Origin: Hepatocystis sp. ex Piliocolobus tephrosceles
Taxonomy: Eukaryota > Apicomplexa > Aconoidasida > Haemosporida > Plasmodiidae
Assembly: GCA_902459845.2 (NCBI GenBank)
Contig: CABPSV020000005.1
Span: forward strand, 1 to 51,599
Length of the DNA: 51,599 nt
Direction: 5' to 3'
Part shown: piece after piece, positions 1-10,393 of the stretch
Layout: every line of letters starts with the position of its first letter
Numbering within the stretch: position 1 is the stretch's first letter
Position numbers and translations under genes: made by a program
The notes under the pieces: generated by a model
Database searches by the model: none
What the model was told of the DNA's origin: nothing
Seen by the model: only the letters and a program-made list of their open reading frames with translations

Positions 1-70
<70 letters not shown>

Positions 71-77
71 CCTTTTT

Positions 78-120
<43 letters not shown>
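1..120. repeat. Poly-T tract, interrupted only twice by CC
   Basis: About 120 nearly uninterrupted T residues open the window; the only breaks are CC dinucleotides near positions 71 and 78. Such tracts are common in Plasmodium spacers, but this is the longest here. Its true length is uncertain because homopolymers assemble poorly. Confidence 0.9.
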
Positions 121-123
<3 letters not shown>

Positions 124-675
124 TTATATATATATAATATACATACAATTATAGGCCTGTATGGATGTGGTTTTTATGTGTTTTTAAGTTTTAATAATTA
201 AAAAAATATTAATATATATATATATATATATAATGTATTAAACCCAAGTAAAATTTTATTTTTTTTTTTTTATATTTTTATCTTTATATATATTTATTTT
301 TATATTTATTTTTATACTTATATTTTTTTTTTTTTATAAAAATAAAGAATATACATTTTCATAAATAATTAACTCCTGAAGCCTTAATGGTTCAGTGGTT
401 ATGTAGGCGACTACAAACCACGAGGTCACAGGTTCGATTCCCGCAATGGTCAATTGCGAATTCGAATTTTGAAATACATTAACTAAGTGATTTGAACAGA
501 GAGTTTAAACATAAAACCTCAAGCTTTCCACAATTAATGAGTGGGTGTGAGCAGAGATCCAGTATCTCAAGCTTTCCGCCATTAGTGAGTGGGTGTGAGC
601 AGAGGACCAACGTCTCTAGTTCCTCATCATACGTCAAATGGATCACCTGCAGACTGACTGAAAACGCTTCCACAA

Positions 676-707
<32 letters not shown>

Positions 708-1060
708 TATATATGTATAATATACATACAATGTAAGTATAGACTGATAAGGATGTGGTTTTTATGTGTTTGTTTTTAAGTTTTAATAATTAAAAAAATA
801 TTAATATATATATAAATGAATATAACTGTATATAAATATTTATAAATATATATAAATATATATAAATATATATAAATATATAATGTATCAAACCCAAGCA
901 AAATTTTTTTTTTAATTTTTTATATTATATATGTATAATATACATACAGTGCAAGCATATGTCGATATAAATGTGCTTTTTATGTGTTTGTTTTTTTAAT
1001 TTTAATAATTGAAAAAATATTAATATATATATATATATATAAATATATAATTGTGGACTA
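121..1060. repeat. Three diverged copies of an AT-rich repeat (about 150-210 bp each)
   Basis: Copies begin at 121, 704 and 922. Each starts with an ATATTATATA..TATAATATACATACA block. It continues through a conserved core (TGTGGTTTTTATGTGTTTG or a close variant, then TTTTAATAATT followed by an AAAAATATTAATATATA stretch) into a variable (TA)n or TATAAATA run. Copies 1 and 2 end with a near-identical AATGTATnAAACCCAAG block before an A/T run; copy 3 diverges there. Copies 2 and 3 are nearly adjacent. Copy 1 is separated from copy 2 by the SINE-like insert at about 379-676. No coding potential is visible. Confidence 0.8.
379..676 (+). mobile_element. tRNA-headed SINE-like element (GC-rich island)
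   Basis: A roughly 300-base island of near-balanced base composition sits in otherwise extremely AT-rich DNA. Its 5' end (381-452) looks like a decayed tRNA. TGGTTCAGTGG at 388-398 matches the Pol III A box, and GGTTCGATTCC at 431-441 is a perfect B box, with about normal spacing. The acceptor and anticodon stems do not pair well, so a working tRNA is unlikely. A non-tRNA body follows, containing a 48-nt-spaced imperfect direct repeat (518 and 566) with CTCAAGCTTTCC and GTGGGTGTGAGCAGAG. The element stops at about 676 against a run of 26 T. Tail and target-site duplication are not clear. It could be a true insertion or a chimeric or contaminant assembly segment. Confidence 0.6.
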
Positions 1061-1431
1061 AAAAAAAAAAAAAAAGTTGACAAAGGTGAGAGTGTAAGAG
1101 GTTGTATATAAATATATATATTATAAAAAATACATATAATGTTCTATATATATATGAATGTATATATGTTGTGTATGTTAGTACATGTAGGCGTATATAT
1201 ATGTTTTATTATAGTGTCTCATAACAAATAATTAAATGTAGATACATCTTAATTAAATTGAAGCACAAGAATTGGGATAAGATATTTATTACCATATTTA
1301 AAAATTTAAAAAAATGTTTATAGTTCAGCAAAGAATACCTACACCATATGAAGATGTGTGGTTTTTTTTTTTTTTTTTTAAATAATTTGATTTGAAATAA
1401 TTGTAAATAGTAGCCTTCATATTTTGTTTAT
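1061..1431. other. Intergenic, 3' of the TOC75-like gene
   Basis: This AT-rich stretch holds (TA)n runs and short homopolymers. It lies downstream of the minus-strand gene that ends at 1432 and should contain its 3' UTR. I see no gene here. Confidence 0.6.
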
Positions 1432-4401
1432 TTAGTGCATTAGGAGAAATTTCGTCACTACGATTTGTGTAATCATCAAATAAGTTAAAATTAAAAAAAA
1501 AAAGTATAATTTTGTGTTGAATAAATTTAAAAGTTTATTATAAAATAATACTAGAAAAATTGTTTTGTGTTGTATTGCAAAAATTATTTTAGTTGAATAT
1601 TCTTTTTGAAAATCATTTAAATTAATATTGTTTATATTGTAGGTACTGGTACTACTGTTTCTACCATTATTGCTAGTACTGTTGTCACTGGTACTCTTGC
1701 TGTTTGTATTTTTAGTACTACTAGATACCAAACCGTTGTTTGTTATTGTCACATGTTGTATATCTTCTCGAAAATTATTCATACCTTTGTAAGTATTCCT
1801 TTTATTAAGCATTCCTTTTATGGTTTGATAAAACTGTTTAACAAACTTGTTTTTATTTTTGTTTTTTTTACGATGAAATTGCCAACCATGTTTATAGTTC
1901 CATAGATTCTTTTTAAAAAATAATTCTAAATTAATTAATAGATCAACATCGTGTAAAACTAGTTCAAATAAATATAATGGGATAACACAAACAACTTTTT
2001 TTCGATCTTTTGTGTTATTACTATCACTAATGTTGTTGGCGTTGTCTTTATTATTTTTTTTATAAATACGAAACAAACGAAACTTTCTTTGCAAGTCATT
2101 TTTAAAATTAAACAAAAAGTTAAATAAATTCAGTTTATAATTTTTATTAAAAAAAAAAGAATAGTTTATATAAATATTATTTATATTATTGATTGTACAA
2201 TAATTTCCTTTATTAATATTTTTAAAAAATGATAATAATTCAGAATAAAAATCCTTATAACTCAAATTGGGGTTTACAACTTCTCCTTCCTTAGCATTTT
2301 TATTAAATCTATGATACTCTTTTGCTTTTTTTTCTAACATAAAATTTTTATCACTATTAAAATAAAAAACTAGGTCTAACTTATTTTTTATATTAAAGAA
2401 TGTTTTTAACGAGTTAAATTTTTCAAGTAGGTTTGATGAACAAGCATTAAAAGAAGTAGATACTTTTACTTTCGCACTATAAATATTATATAAATTGTTT
2501 AATAGAACTTCTTTATTTTCTGTTTTGGAAAACATAATGTATTTTAAAAATAATTTTTTTAATTTGTTATTTATTTTGTTTACAGTATTTGCAGCATTTG
2601 TAGCATTTGCCACATTTGCAGCATTTGTAACATTTGCAACATTTGTAACATTTGCAACATTTGCAGAATTTACAACATTTGCAGAATTTACAACATTTGC
2701 AGAATTTGCACCATTCGAAACATCCGAAACATTTAATTCGATTACATTTTTACTATCTTTTGATTTTAAAAAATATAAAAAGTTTTGAAACACATTTTTT
2801 TTTATCTTAATTTTAAATTCAAAAATTGTATTATAAACTCTTTTAATAAAAAAAAAAAAAAATTTGTTTTTATGTAAGTAATTATAAATTTCTTTTGCTT
2901 GCAAGGGGTTTCTAAAATAAGTAGGTAATATACCTCCCGTTGTTTTAAAATTAGCTTGTATTTTGTTTTGCACATTATGTGATGGTGTGTAATCAGAATT
3001 TTCGATATTTATTAAATTATTAAAAGCCGATTTATTTATCTCTTTTTTATACTCTTTATTTAAATTGACTCCACTAATCGAATAAGAAGAGTAATTGTTT
3101 TTTAGCTTATCTATTTCGATAATATCATTTATAAAAAGTAAATCGTAAGTATGTTTATTATTTTTATAATTTAAATTTTGAAAATATTTTATTTTAAATT
3201 TATTAGCATAATTAATAACATGTAAATAAGCCAAAGTTATATTTATACAAAACTCTAAAAGTGAACTAAAACCTTTTGATATGCTAGGAATAAGAATAAT
3301 TTTTTTATTTTCTATTATGTCTATTTCTAAAATATGTTTGTTAAGTATTTTATTAAAAAATAGTTTAACATGTATATAACTAAATAAATTAGATTTTGTT
3401 AACAAATTATACATATTTTCATCCCACTTGAAAATAGAACCTTCTTTTATATTCATTTTTTTCTCAAGAAATATTTTCAACTTATCTGATGTCATGACTG
3501 CTTTTTTTTCTAATCCATGATCCATAACATAACTGTTTATGATATTTTCTCGATCAAGAAGTATTAAATGTTGTTTATTTTTTTCAGAACTTTTGGTTGT
3601 GTCATTTTGTTTGAAACCGTTACTAGAGCTATTTTGTTTACACCCCTTAGTGATATTGTTTTGGTCAGACTTATTTTCGTTTATTTTTTTCCCCGTTCCC
3701 ATTCCAACATTCCTCCAAATGTTCTCTTTAAAATCTTTCGTTTTATCTTTTTTTTTATTTACTTTATAAACATTAATTTTAATACAGTTTTTGTCAAGTA
3801 TTAGTTCCTTCACATGTATAACTAACGTGTTTATATCTCCTTCTTTTTTTATTTCATATTTTAAAACGTTGGAAAACAAATAGTTATTTGAGGAATAATA
3901 ATCATTAATAATTTTTATTATTTTATCAATGTCTTTATATTTTATAATATTTATCTTATTATATTTCAGTAAATTTGTTAATATATTTGGATTAATTATA
4001 GTACTATTAATTACTACAGCTTTATCAATTGTTTCATTATTATTAGTATAATTATTTGAATTTGAAATATTAAAAATGTTTTTATAGTGATAAGTATTGC
4101 GGTTCTTGTTGATAATTCCATTGTTTGTATTCGTATATTTCAAAAGATATTTATTTTTAAAATCTTCCCATTGTTTTGTTTTCGTTTCAAAAAAAAACAA
4201 CCTTTTTGTACATGTCCTATGTTTTCGTGTGTTACTTGTTTTAATATTTCGGGGAGTATATTTACAATCTTTATCTTCATATTTTATACCAAATGGGATT
4301 GCAATATTTTTGTAATAGTTACTTATATTAATACATTGTATGTTGATAAACAAATATGTAAGAACAAGTAAACCATTGTATATTGTTAAAACATTTTTCA
4401 T
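1432..4401 (-). CDS. TOC75: TOC75-like Omp85-family apicoplast translocon protein
   Basis: This is a single-exon protein of 989 aa. It opens with a hydrophobic signal-peptide-like stretch (residues 1-23) followed by a basic Asn-rich leader, the bipartite layout of apicoplast-targeted proteins. Residues about 140-200 (IINDYYSSNNYLFSNV ... LVIHVKE) resemble an Omp85/Toc75 POTRA domain. A second POTRA-like unit follows at about 305-370 (IKEGSIFKWDENMYNLL ... HILEIDIIENK). The rest is a large divergent region expected to hold the beta-barrel, interrupted by low-complexity inserts, including Ala-Asn-Val/Thr repeats encoded near 2584-2715. Known family role: the outer-membrane channel for import of nucleus-encoded proteins into the apicoplast. 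The assignment rests on the POTRA pattern plus remembered chromosome 12 synteny; the barrel itself is not obvious by eye. Confidence 0.65.
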   Translation of the reverse strand: MKNVLTIYNGLLVLTYLFINIQCINISNYYKNIAIPFGIKYEDKDCKYTPRNIKTSNTRKHRTCTKRLFFFETKTKQWEDFKNKYLLKYTNTNNGIINKNRNTYHYKNIFNISNSNNYTNNNETIDKAVVINSTIINPNILTNLLKYNKINIIKYKDIDKIIKIINDYYSSNNYLFSNVLKYEIKKEGDINTLVIHVKELILDKNCIKINVYKVNKKKDKTKDFKENIWRNVGMGTGKKINENKSDQNNITKGCKQNSSSNGFKQNDTTKSSEKNKQHLILLDRENIINSYVMDHGLEKKAVMTSDKLKIFLEKKMNIKEGSIFKWDENMYNLLTKSNLFSYIHVKLFFNKILNKHILEIDIIENKKIILIPSISKGFSSLLEFCINITLAYLHVINYANKFKIKYFQNLNYKNNKHTYDLLFINDIIEIDKLKNNYSSYSISGVNLNKEYKKEINKSAFNNLINIENSDYTPSHNVQNKIQANFKTTGGILPTYFRNPLQAKEIYNYLHKNKFFFFFIKRVYNTIFEFKIKIKKNVFQNFLYFLKSKDSKNVIELNVSDVSNGANSANVVNSANVVNSANVANVTNVANVTNAANVANATNAANTVNKINNKLKKLFLKYIMFSKTENKEVLLNNLYNIYSAKVKVSTSFNACSSNLLEKFNSLKTFFNIKNKLDLVFYFNSDKNFMLEKKAKEYHRFNKNAKEGEVVNPNLSYKDFYSELLSFFKNINKGNYCTINNINNIYINYSFFFNKNYKLNLFNFLFNFKNDLQRKFRLFRIYKKNNKDNANNISDSNNTKDRKKVVCVIPLYLFELVLHDVDLLINLELFFKKNLWNYKHGWQFHRKKNKNKNKFVKQFYQTIKGMLNKRNTYKGMNNFREDIQHVTITNNGLVSSSTKNTNSKSTSDNSTSNNGRNSSTSTYNINNINLNDFQKEYSTKIIFAIQHKTIFLVLFYNKLLNLFNTKLYFFFLILTYLMITQIVVTKFLLMH
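2584..2715 (-). repeat. In-frame Ala-Asn-Val/Thr codon repeat in TOC75-like gene
   Basis: Degenerate 9- and 18-nt units (plus-strand ACATTTGCA/GCATTTGTA variants) encode a run of A-N-V, A-N-A and V-N-S tripeptides. The run lies between the second POTRA-like unit and the C-terminal part. It is low-complexity and most likely forms a solvent-exposed loop. Confidence 0.8.
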
Positions 4402-4484
4402 ATTTTTAAAATAATAGAGAAAAAACTAAAAAGTAAGCGCTGTGTATATGTGTTCATATGTTCATATACATGCTCATATATTAC

Positions 4485-4515
<31 letters not shown>

Positions 4516-5039
4516 TAAACAAAACAATAAATGAAATAACCTTATTCTTAATAAATAATAAAAAAAAAAAAATTACGTATTAACAACATTTATCCCAATA
4601 GAACTCGTACATATATACATACATACATACATATGCGTCTCTATTGTCATAAAACCCTTGTATTTTATTTTATTTTTTTTTTTTTTTTTTGCTTGAAAAA
4701 GAAAATATTCAAATAATGTTTATATCCTTTAAGTTGTATACTATTCAACAATATGCATGCGTTTTGTGTTACATATATAATTTTTTTTATAATATAATAA
4801 AGCGTTATCCCTGATTAATTGTATAAATATTTCATTAATTCATATACAGTATTTCATTTTGCTTATTCATATATTCCATTGATTTCTTCCTTTTAGGCTT
4901 AACTATTTAATGACAAAGATAAACATAAATACTTTCTTAACCGCTTTCATTAATTATATATTGTTAGGTGTTTCATTTTAATCACAGATTTACATTGAAT
5001 TTTTCTTTTCCCATATTTTTTATTGATTTTGTTTGATAT
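4402..5039. other. Intergenic: 5' region of the TOC75-like gene
   Basis: This is AT-rich DNA upstream of the minus-strand TOC75-like start. It contains poly-A at about 4484-4510, a tandem CATA run near 4615-4632 and poly-T at about 4670-4690. It presumably contains the promoter and 5' UTR, but I recognise no specific site. Confidence 0.5.
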
Positions 5040-5150
5040 GATTTAATTTGATTTGACTGGATTTAATTTGATTTGACTGGATTTAATTTGATTTGACTGT
5101 ATTTAATTTGATTTGACTGAATTTAATTTGATTTGACTGGATTTAATTTG
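5040..5150. repeat. 20-bp minisatellite (about 5.5 copies)
   Basis: Tandem copies of ATTTAATTTGATTTGACTGG are present, with single-base changes near the end of the unit (TGG, TGT, TGA). The array runs into a poly-T tract at about 5152. Confidence 0.9.
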
Positions 5151-5355
5151 ATTTTTTTTTTTTTTTCTCACCTCATAATTAACAATTATGTATTTAAATA
5201 TGTAATTAAAATAAACATCATAGCATTGTATCGTCTTGTTATCAAAATAAAATTCAATATATACATAAACAAAAATATTATAAAATATCAAAAAAAAAAA
5301 AAAAAAAAAAAATATAATAAATTATTTATTTATCCCTCAAAATATAAATAATCAA

Positions 5356-5650
5356 ACCTTTAGCGTTTAATCATAAATCTTAGATGCTAAACCGTGAGCC
5401 GCAGTTGTGACACTCTGAATCTTCGTTATTTAATCGTTAACCTTCGCTATTTAATCGTTAACCTTCGCTATTTAATCGTTAACCATCAATGTTTAACCGT
5501 GAACCCTAGTTGCTAAACTGTGAACCCTAGCTGCTAAAATGTGAACCCTAGCTACTAAACTGTGAACCCTAGTTACTAAACTGTGAACCCTAGCTGCTAA
5601 ATTGTAAACCCTAACATTTAATCATGAATCCTAGGTATTAAACTCTTACC
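5356..5650. repeat. 21-bp tandem array with telomere-like heptads
   Basis: About 13 imperfect 21-bp units are present. The right-hand units can be read as three heptads: CTAGCTG, CTAAACT and GTGAACC, each followed by the CTA of the next unit, so TGAACCC recurs every 21 bp. The left-hand units are a diverged subtype carrying ATCGTTAACCTTCGC. Plasmodium telomeres are built of GGGTT(T/C)A, whose complement is T(A/G)AACCC, so the recurring TGAACCC is a perfect telomeric heptad. The array lies between two core genes. Confidence 0.8.
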
Positions 5651-6141
5651 CCAAAATAAAGACATGCTTATATAATTATTTTTTGTTTTTAAATTAAATT
5701 AACCCACGTTTGTTTATTTGCAAAAAACTCTTTATTATATAAATTATGTTTAATGAACAGTAAAAAAAAAAGTAAAATAAAAAAGAGGATAATGAGAGAA
5801 CCATTAACAAAAAGCAAATAATAGATACATGAAATGAGGGTGTTCGAAAGGATATGATATTGACGTGATGAACGCTTATAAAACTGTGTTGATATATATA
5901 TATATACATACATATTTTTTAAAAATTATTAAACAAACAAATAGAAAAGCGAAACAGTTTATTTAGTTATCTAAGAACACTTTTTTTATTACCCTCTTTA
6001 AAATAATCATGACATGTGTTTGTAAAACTTGTATATATATTAATAATTTTTTTTTTTTTAAAGAATTAAACAAATCATATTTTCAATTTGGTTAAAAAAT
6101 ATATATATATATATGTTACTACAAAAAAAAAAAATAAATAA

Positions 6142-6192
<51 letters not shown>

Positions 6193-6531
6193 AATATTCA
6201 AAAGCAGACAAAATAAACAAACACACTGTTTTGTACTTATTTTAGAACAATTCATTGTAAACATGAAGATGTTTAGTAAGCATAAAAGAATTGCTTATTC
6301 ACAAAAAAAAATTAAAATGTAAGTATATATCATTTTGTATGTAGAAATATGTATATAAGTTAATTAAACACTTTCCTCGCCCTTACTTTTAATTTCTTAA
6401 TTTAAACTGTCACGTATTTACAACTTAAAAAAAAAAAAAAAAAAAAAAAAAATCAATTAATAGGTACACAATAATAGTAAACAAATGTACATTAATGAGT
6501 TTGTTTATTTGTTTGTTCTTTTTTTTATGTT
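5651..6531. other. Intergenic, 3' of the CPW-WPC gene
   Basis: This AT-rich spacer contains a 49-base poly-A run near 6143-6191 and another at about 6427-6452. It should include the 3' UTR of the minus-strand CPW-WPC gene, a class of transcript often translationally stored in female gametocytes. No coding sequence is visible. Confidence 0.5.
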
Positions 6532-9500
6532 TTATTTTTTTTTAAAAAACGAATTTTTAGATTTTAAATATTGTGACAAATAATAAGTATTATAAAATCT
6601 AAGAGTTTCAAGTTTACTAAAATTTATATCATTATAAACATCTTTTTTTTGCCATTTAGGAGAGTTATGTAAGGTACTTCCACATGGCCATTTAACACTA
6701 CATTGGAAAGCAAAATCTTGTTTTTGTATGAACGTATAATCACTTAAGTCATAAAAATCTGCAAGACATGTTCCTTTGTATTTCTTAGGTGCTTTGCACA
6801 TATATTTGTTCTTATTGTATGAATGTTTGAACTCATGGTTTATGGAGTTGTAGTTTTCACTATCTCCGTAACTTTCGTCATTGGCTTTTCTATTTTCGTA
6901 ACTATTCTTATTGTTTATGTTTGTGTTGTGCTTGTTTGTGGTGTACATGTTTCTGTTTTGCTTTCTATCATTACTACCTTTTTGATTGTTTTCGTCGCTT
7001 TCACCATTTTCGCCATCTTCGCCACTTTCGCCACTTTCGCCACTTTCGCCACTTTTGCCACTTTCGCCACTTTCGCCATCTTTTCCATTTTCGCTATGTT
7101 TTTGCGTGACATTGGTCGCTTTAATGCGTATCCATTGATCAGGACAAGGAGAAGTCCAATCCTGCTCACACGAGTCTTTACATGGCCACGGGGCAAAACA
7201 TTTATTAGAAAAATAAAATTTATCAATTGTATCAAAAGCTAATATATTAAATGAGGTTGCACAGCCGTTTGGCGGTATATAATAATAAGGTGCGATACAT
7301 TTATTATTTTTTAAAAGCCAGTTATAAGGACAAGTTTGATAAAAATTTTCTTCACATTTGTTTATACAAGGCCAAATAACATTACATTTTTTTTCTATAT
7401 TTTTTTTTAGTTCAATACTATTATATATTTCTATAACATGACATGTATTATTTTTTTTAAAAATATCTTTTTTTTTAAAATTGTCGCTATATTCGTTAAC
7501 ACATACATATATGTGTTCTTCCTTATTGGTAGGTGTTTCGATAATACGCTCATTGATAAGTTTATAGCCTAACGGACAAATATGACCGTAGTTTTTTTCA
7601 CATTGTGAAAAACATGGCCAATCAGCTTTACATAGAAAACTCCATTGTTTTTTAAACGTTGGAGTAGCATATTTAAAATTAACTACATCACCACATGATT
7701 CTTTCAAATGTAATGGATAATCTGAAGGTGCTTTACATGATCCATTATTAATATAAGTCCAACCTAATGGGCAGTTTATTCGAATATAATCTCTTTCACA
7801 TTCTTTACAAGGAAATTGAATATTACATTTTTCTTCTAATTTTTTTCTTTTATTTATATCAATTGTTACAAAAGACATATCATGAATGACATCATATACA
7901 TTTTTTACTATATTACCTATGTTTATTATAGATTTGCATGTTCTTAAGTTATTTTTTATATAACTTTTAGGTGCTAAGCATTCATTTGAGTTTATTTTAG
8001 TCCATCCTATTGGACATGTAGTGTAATCTTTTTCAATACATATATTATTTGTATAAGAAAAATTAACATTATCAATTACATAGTTTTCATATAAGTTTTT
8101 TATTGTCGTTATATTTTCATTATTTTTGTCATCAGAAAAACTATTTATTTTTGTATTATTTGTTATATCTCTATTAACAATGTAATTCTTATCTAGTTTT
8201 ATATTATTTTCATTACTACCGTTTAAATTATTCAATGTGTCTATATATAACTTGTTCAAGTTATCTGTTAAGTTATCTGTTAAGTTATTTGTAAAGTTAT
8301 TTGTTAAGTTATCTGTTAAGTTATCTGTTAAGTTATTTGTAAAGTTATTTGTTAAGTTATTTGTTAAGTTATCTGTTAAGTTATTTATGTTAACTAATTT
8401 ATTTTTATTTATATTATCATTTATAGTATGATTTTTTTTTGTCAGTTGAATAAAAGAAAAAGATTTGTTTTGTCGTAGTAGCCTTTTTTTTATTTCATTT
8501 ATTGTTTCATCTATGTTAGTTTTTAGCTCTTCATCTGTAGAAGATTCTTTTAGTAAAATTAAATCAGTAATTTTTTTATCATTTAAAATGAACGAACTGT
8601 CATTATTATTGTTGTTGTTACTCTCACCAATATCTTCAATTTGTATATCTTGACTTTTATTTTGTTTGTTTTTTTTATTATTTGTTAAATATTTTGTTGT
8701 ATCATCCGCATTTAATATCATTCCTTCATATATAGAATTTGTATAACCAATTGGTCCATTATTAACTGAAGGCGTGTTTATATCTAAAGTATTTTTTGAT
8801 TTGTTTAGTCCAAAAATTTTAGTTTTTTTATTTCCCCATGTATTTATATTTTTATTTCTAGTATCAAGAATATATGCATTGTCATTAATAAATACAGCAT
8901 TACAAACTGATGTCCAAGCAGCTTTCATTTTTTTTGTAAAATTTTTAAAGGATATTATATTTTCACATGGTCCTAAATATTCTATGGGAGATGCACATAT
9001 GTTTTCATCTTTATCTAATAAAACCCAATTATAAGGACAAGGCAAATCAAAATTTTGTATATGTTCATCTAGTAATGGCCATTGAATATCACAACGTTGT
9101 GAATATAAATATTTTTCTTCTTTACTAAAGTTTGAAAAAGATATTTTTTTTTCACATGGTCCATTATAAGAAGAAGGTGCTTCACACTGTGAAATACCTA
9201 CATCAGTTATTTTCCATCCAATAGGACATAACGCTTGTAAATCATATTCTTTGTTATTATTTATATGATTCCATTCTATATTACATATTTTTTTTAAACT
9301 TTTTTTTTCTTCTTCTTTTAAATTATATAAATATAAAATATTATTACATGGTCCAATATAAGTATCAGGAGCTGTACATGTTTTATTATCTGGATTAGTT
9401 TTCCAATTTAATGGACACAAATTGTTTAAGTTGTAACTTTTTTCATAACATGGCCAACTAACATTACATATATCTCCCCATACTTTTTTTTCTGATTTAG

Positions 9501-10393
9501 AAAACGTAGAAAAATTTTTAGATCTTACACAATTCCCTGTATAATTTTCAGGAGCATAACAAATATAATTTATTAAAGACCAACCATCAGGACACTCTTT
9601 TTCAAAATTTTCTTCACAATTACCTATACATGGCCATGATACATTACATTGTATAGAAAAGTTATATTTACTTATTGGTGTAGCATTTTTAAAAGATACT
9701 TTTTTATCACAAGGTCCTTTGTAATCTACTGGACTTAAACATGTTGTTCCATCTCCATAGTTACCCCATCTTTCAGGACAAACGTGTGAGTAATTAATAT
9801 CACATAACTCGTTTTCTGGGTTAGGTACCTTTAAACTTTCGGACGCTTTTGCAAGTTGAATTTTTACTTTTTCTTTGAGCACTGAAAAGGATATATATAT
9901 ATGTATTTTTATGAGTGTATGTAAGTACGTATGTATTTATATATGTATACGTTAGCGTAAAATAAAAGTAGAACATATCCATATATGATATAGTTTTAAG
10001 CACGTTCAAATAAGCATACATTAATACTATATATGTGTATAAACATGTATAAATATGTATTTATATACGTGTATAAACATGTATAAATATATGTGTATAA
10101 ACTTGTATAAATATGTATTTATATACGTGTATAAATGTATGTATATATATATTTTACTCGAACGTACCTACAAGCGGAACTTTTTTTAAAACATGAGAAA
10201 AAGAATTTACTAACTCTTCGCTAAAGGAAGATACATCATTAAAAATTTTAACATCGCTAGGTGCATTAAAAGATTTATCAGGATTATTTATGTCAGTATT
10301 TAAAACTTTCGCAAAAAAAATAGAATCTTTAACATCTGTTATAAAAAGTAATAAAAAAATTAAAAAAAAAGACACAACTCTCGTAAACACCAT
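6532..10393 (-). CDS. CPW-WPC family protein (two exons)
   Basis: Two exons on the minus strand. Exon 1 is 10168-10393 (signal peptide MVFTRVVSFFLIFLLLF...), with donor GTACGT. Exon 2 is 6532-9881, with acceptor TTTTCAG. The phase-1 junction forms a Val codon and the product is 1191 aa. I count about ten CPW-WPC modules, each with a CPxxW start, a central C-x-A/S-P-x-x-Y-x-G-P/T-C core and a C-x-x-x-WPC end. Five lie before and five after an Asn-rich spacer, and some modules lack one hallmark, for example IEWNH, IQWPL and NAVF endings. A Gly/Ser/Glu-rich insert splits the last module. Known family biology: secreted proteins of the zygote/ookinete stages, under translational repression in gametocytes. 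The exact function is unknown. Confidence 0.92.
6990..7110 (-). repeat. GC-rich 9-bp repeat encoding Ser-Gly-Glu
   Basis: Tandem GCCACTTTC units (plus strand) encode SGE/DGE/NGE tripeptides inside the last CPW-WPC module. Local GC is far above the surrounding gene and the units are nearly identical, which suggests recent slippage expansion. Confidence 0.85.
8255..8392 (-). repeat. 12-bp repeat encoding N-[LF]-T-[DN] units
   Basis: About eleven units of (plus strand) AAGTTATCTGTT and AAGTTATTTGTT encode a chain of LTDN, LTNN and FTNN. It sits in the spacer between the fifth and sixth CPW-WPC modules. Many overlapping N-x-T triplets result. Confidence 0.9.

Noticed and set aside
381..452. Functional tRNA gene
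   Set aside because: The A and B boxes are good, but acceptor and anticodon stems pair poorly and the sequence continues into an unrelated GC-rich body; a decayed SINE head fits better.
6823..7242. Plus-strand frame antisense to CPW-WPC
   Set aside because: Produced by the 9-bp repeat on the opposite strand; the minus frame has the conserved cysteine modules.
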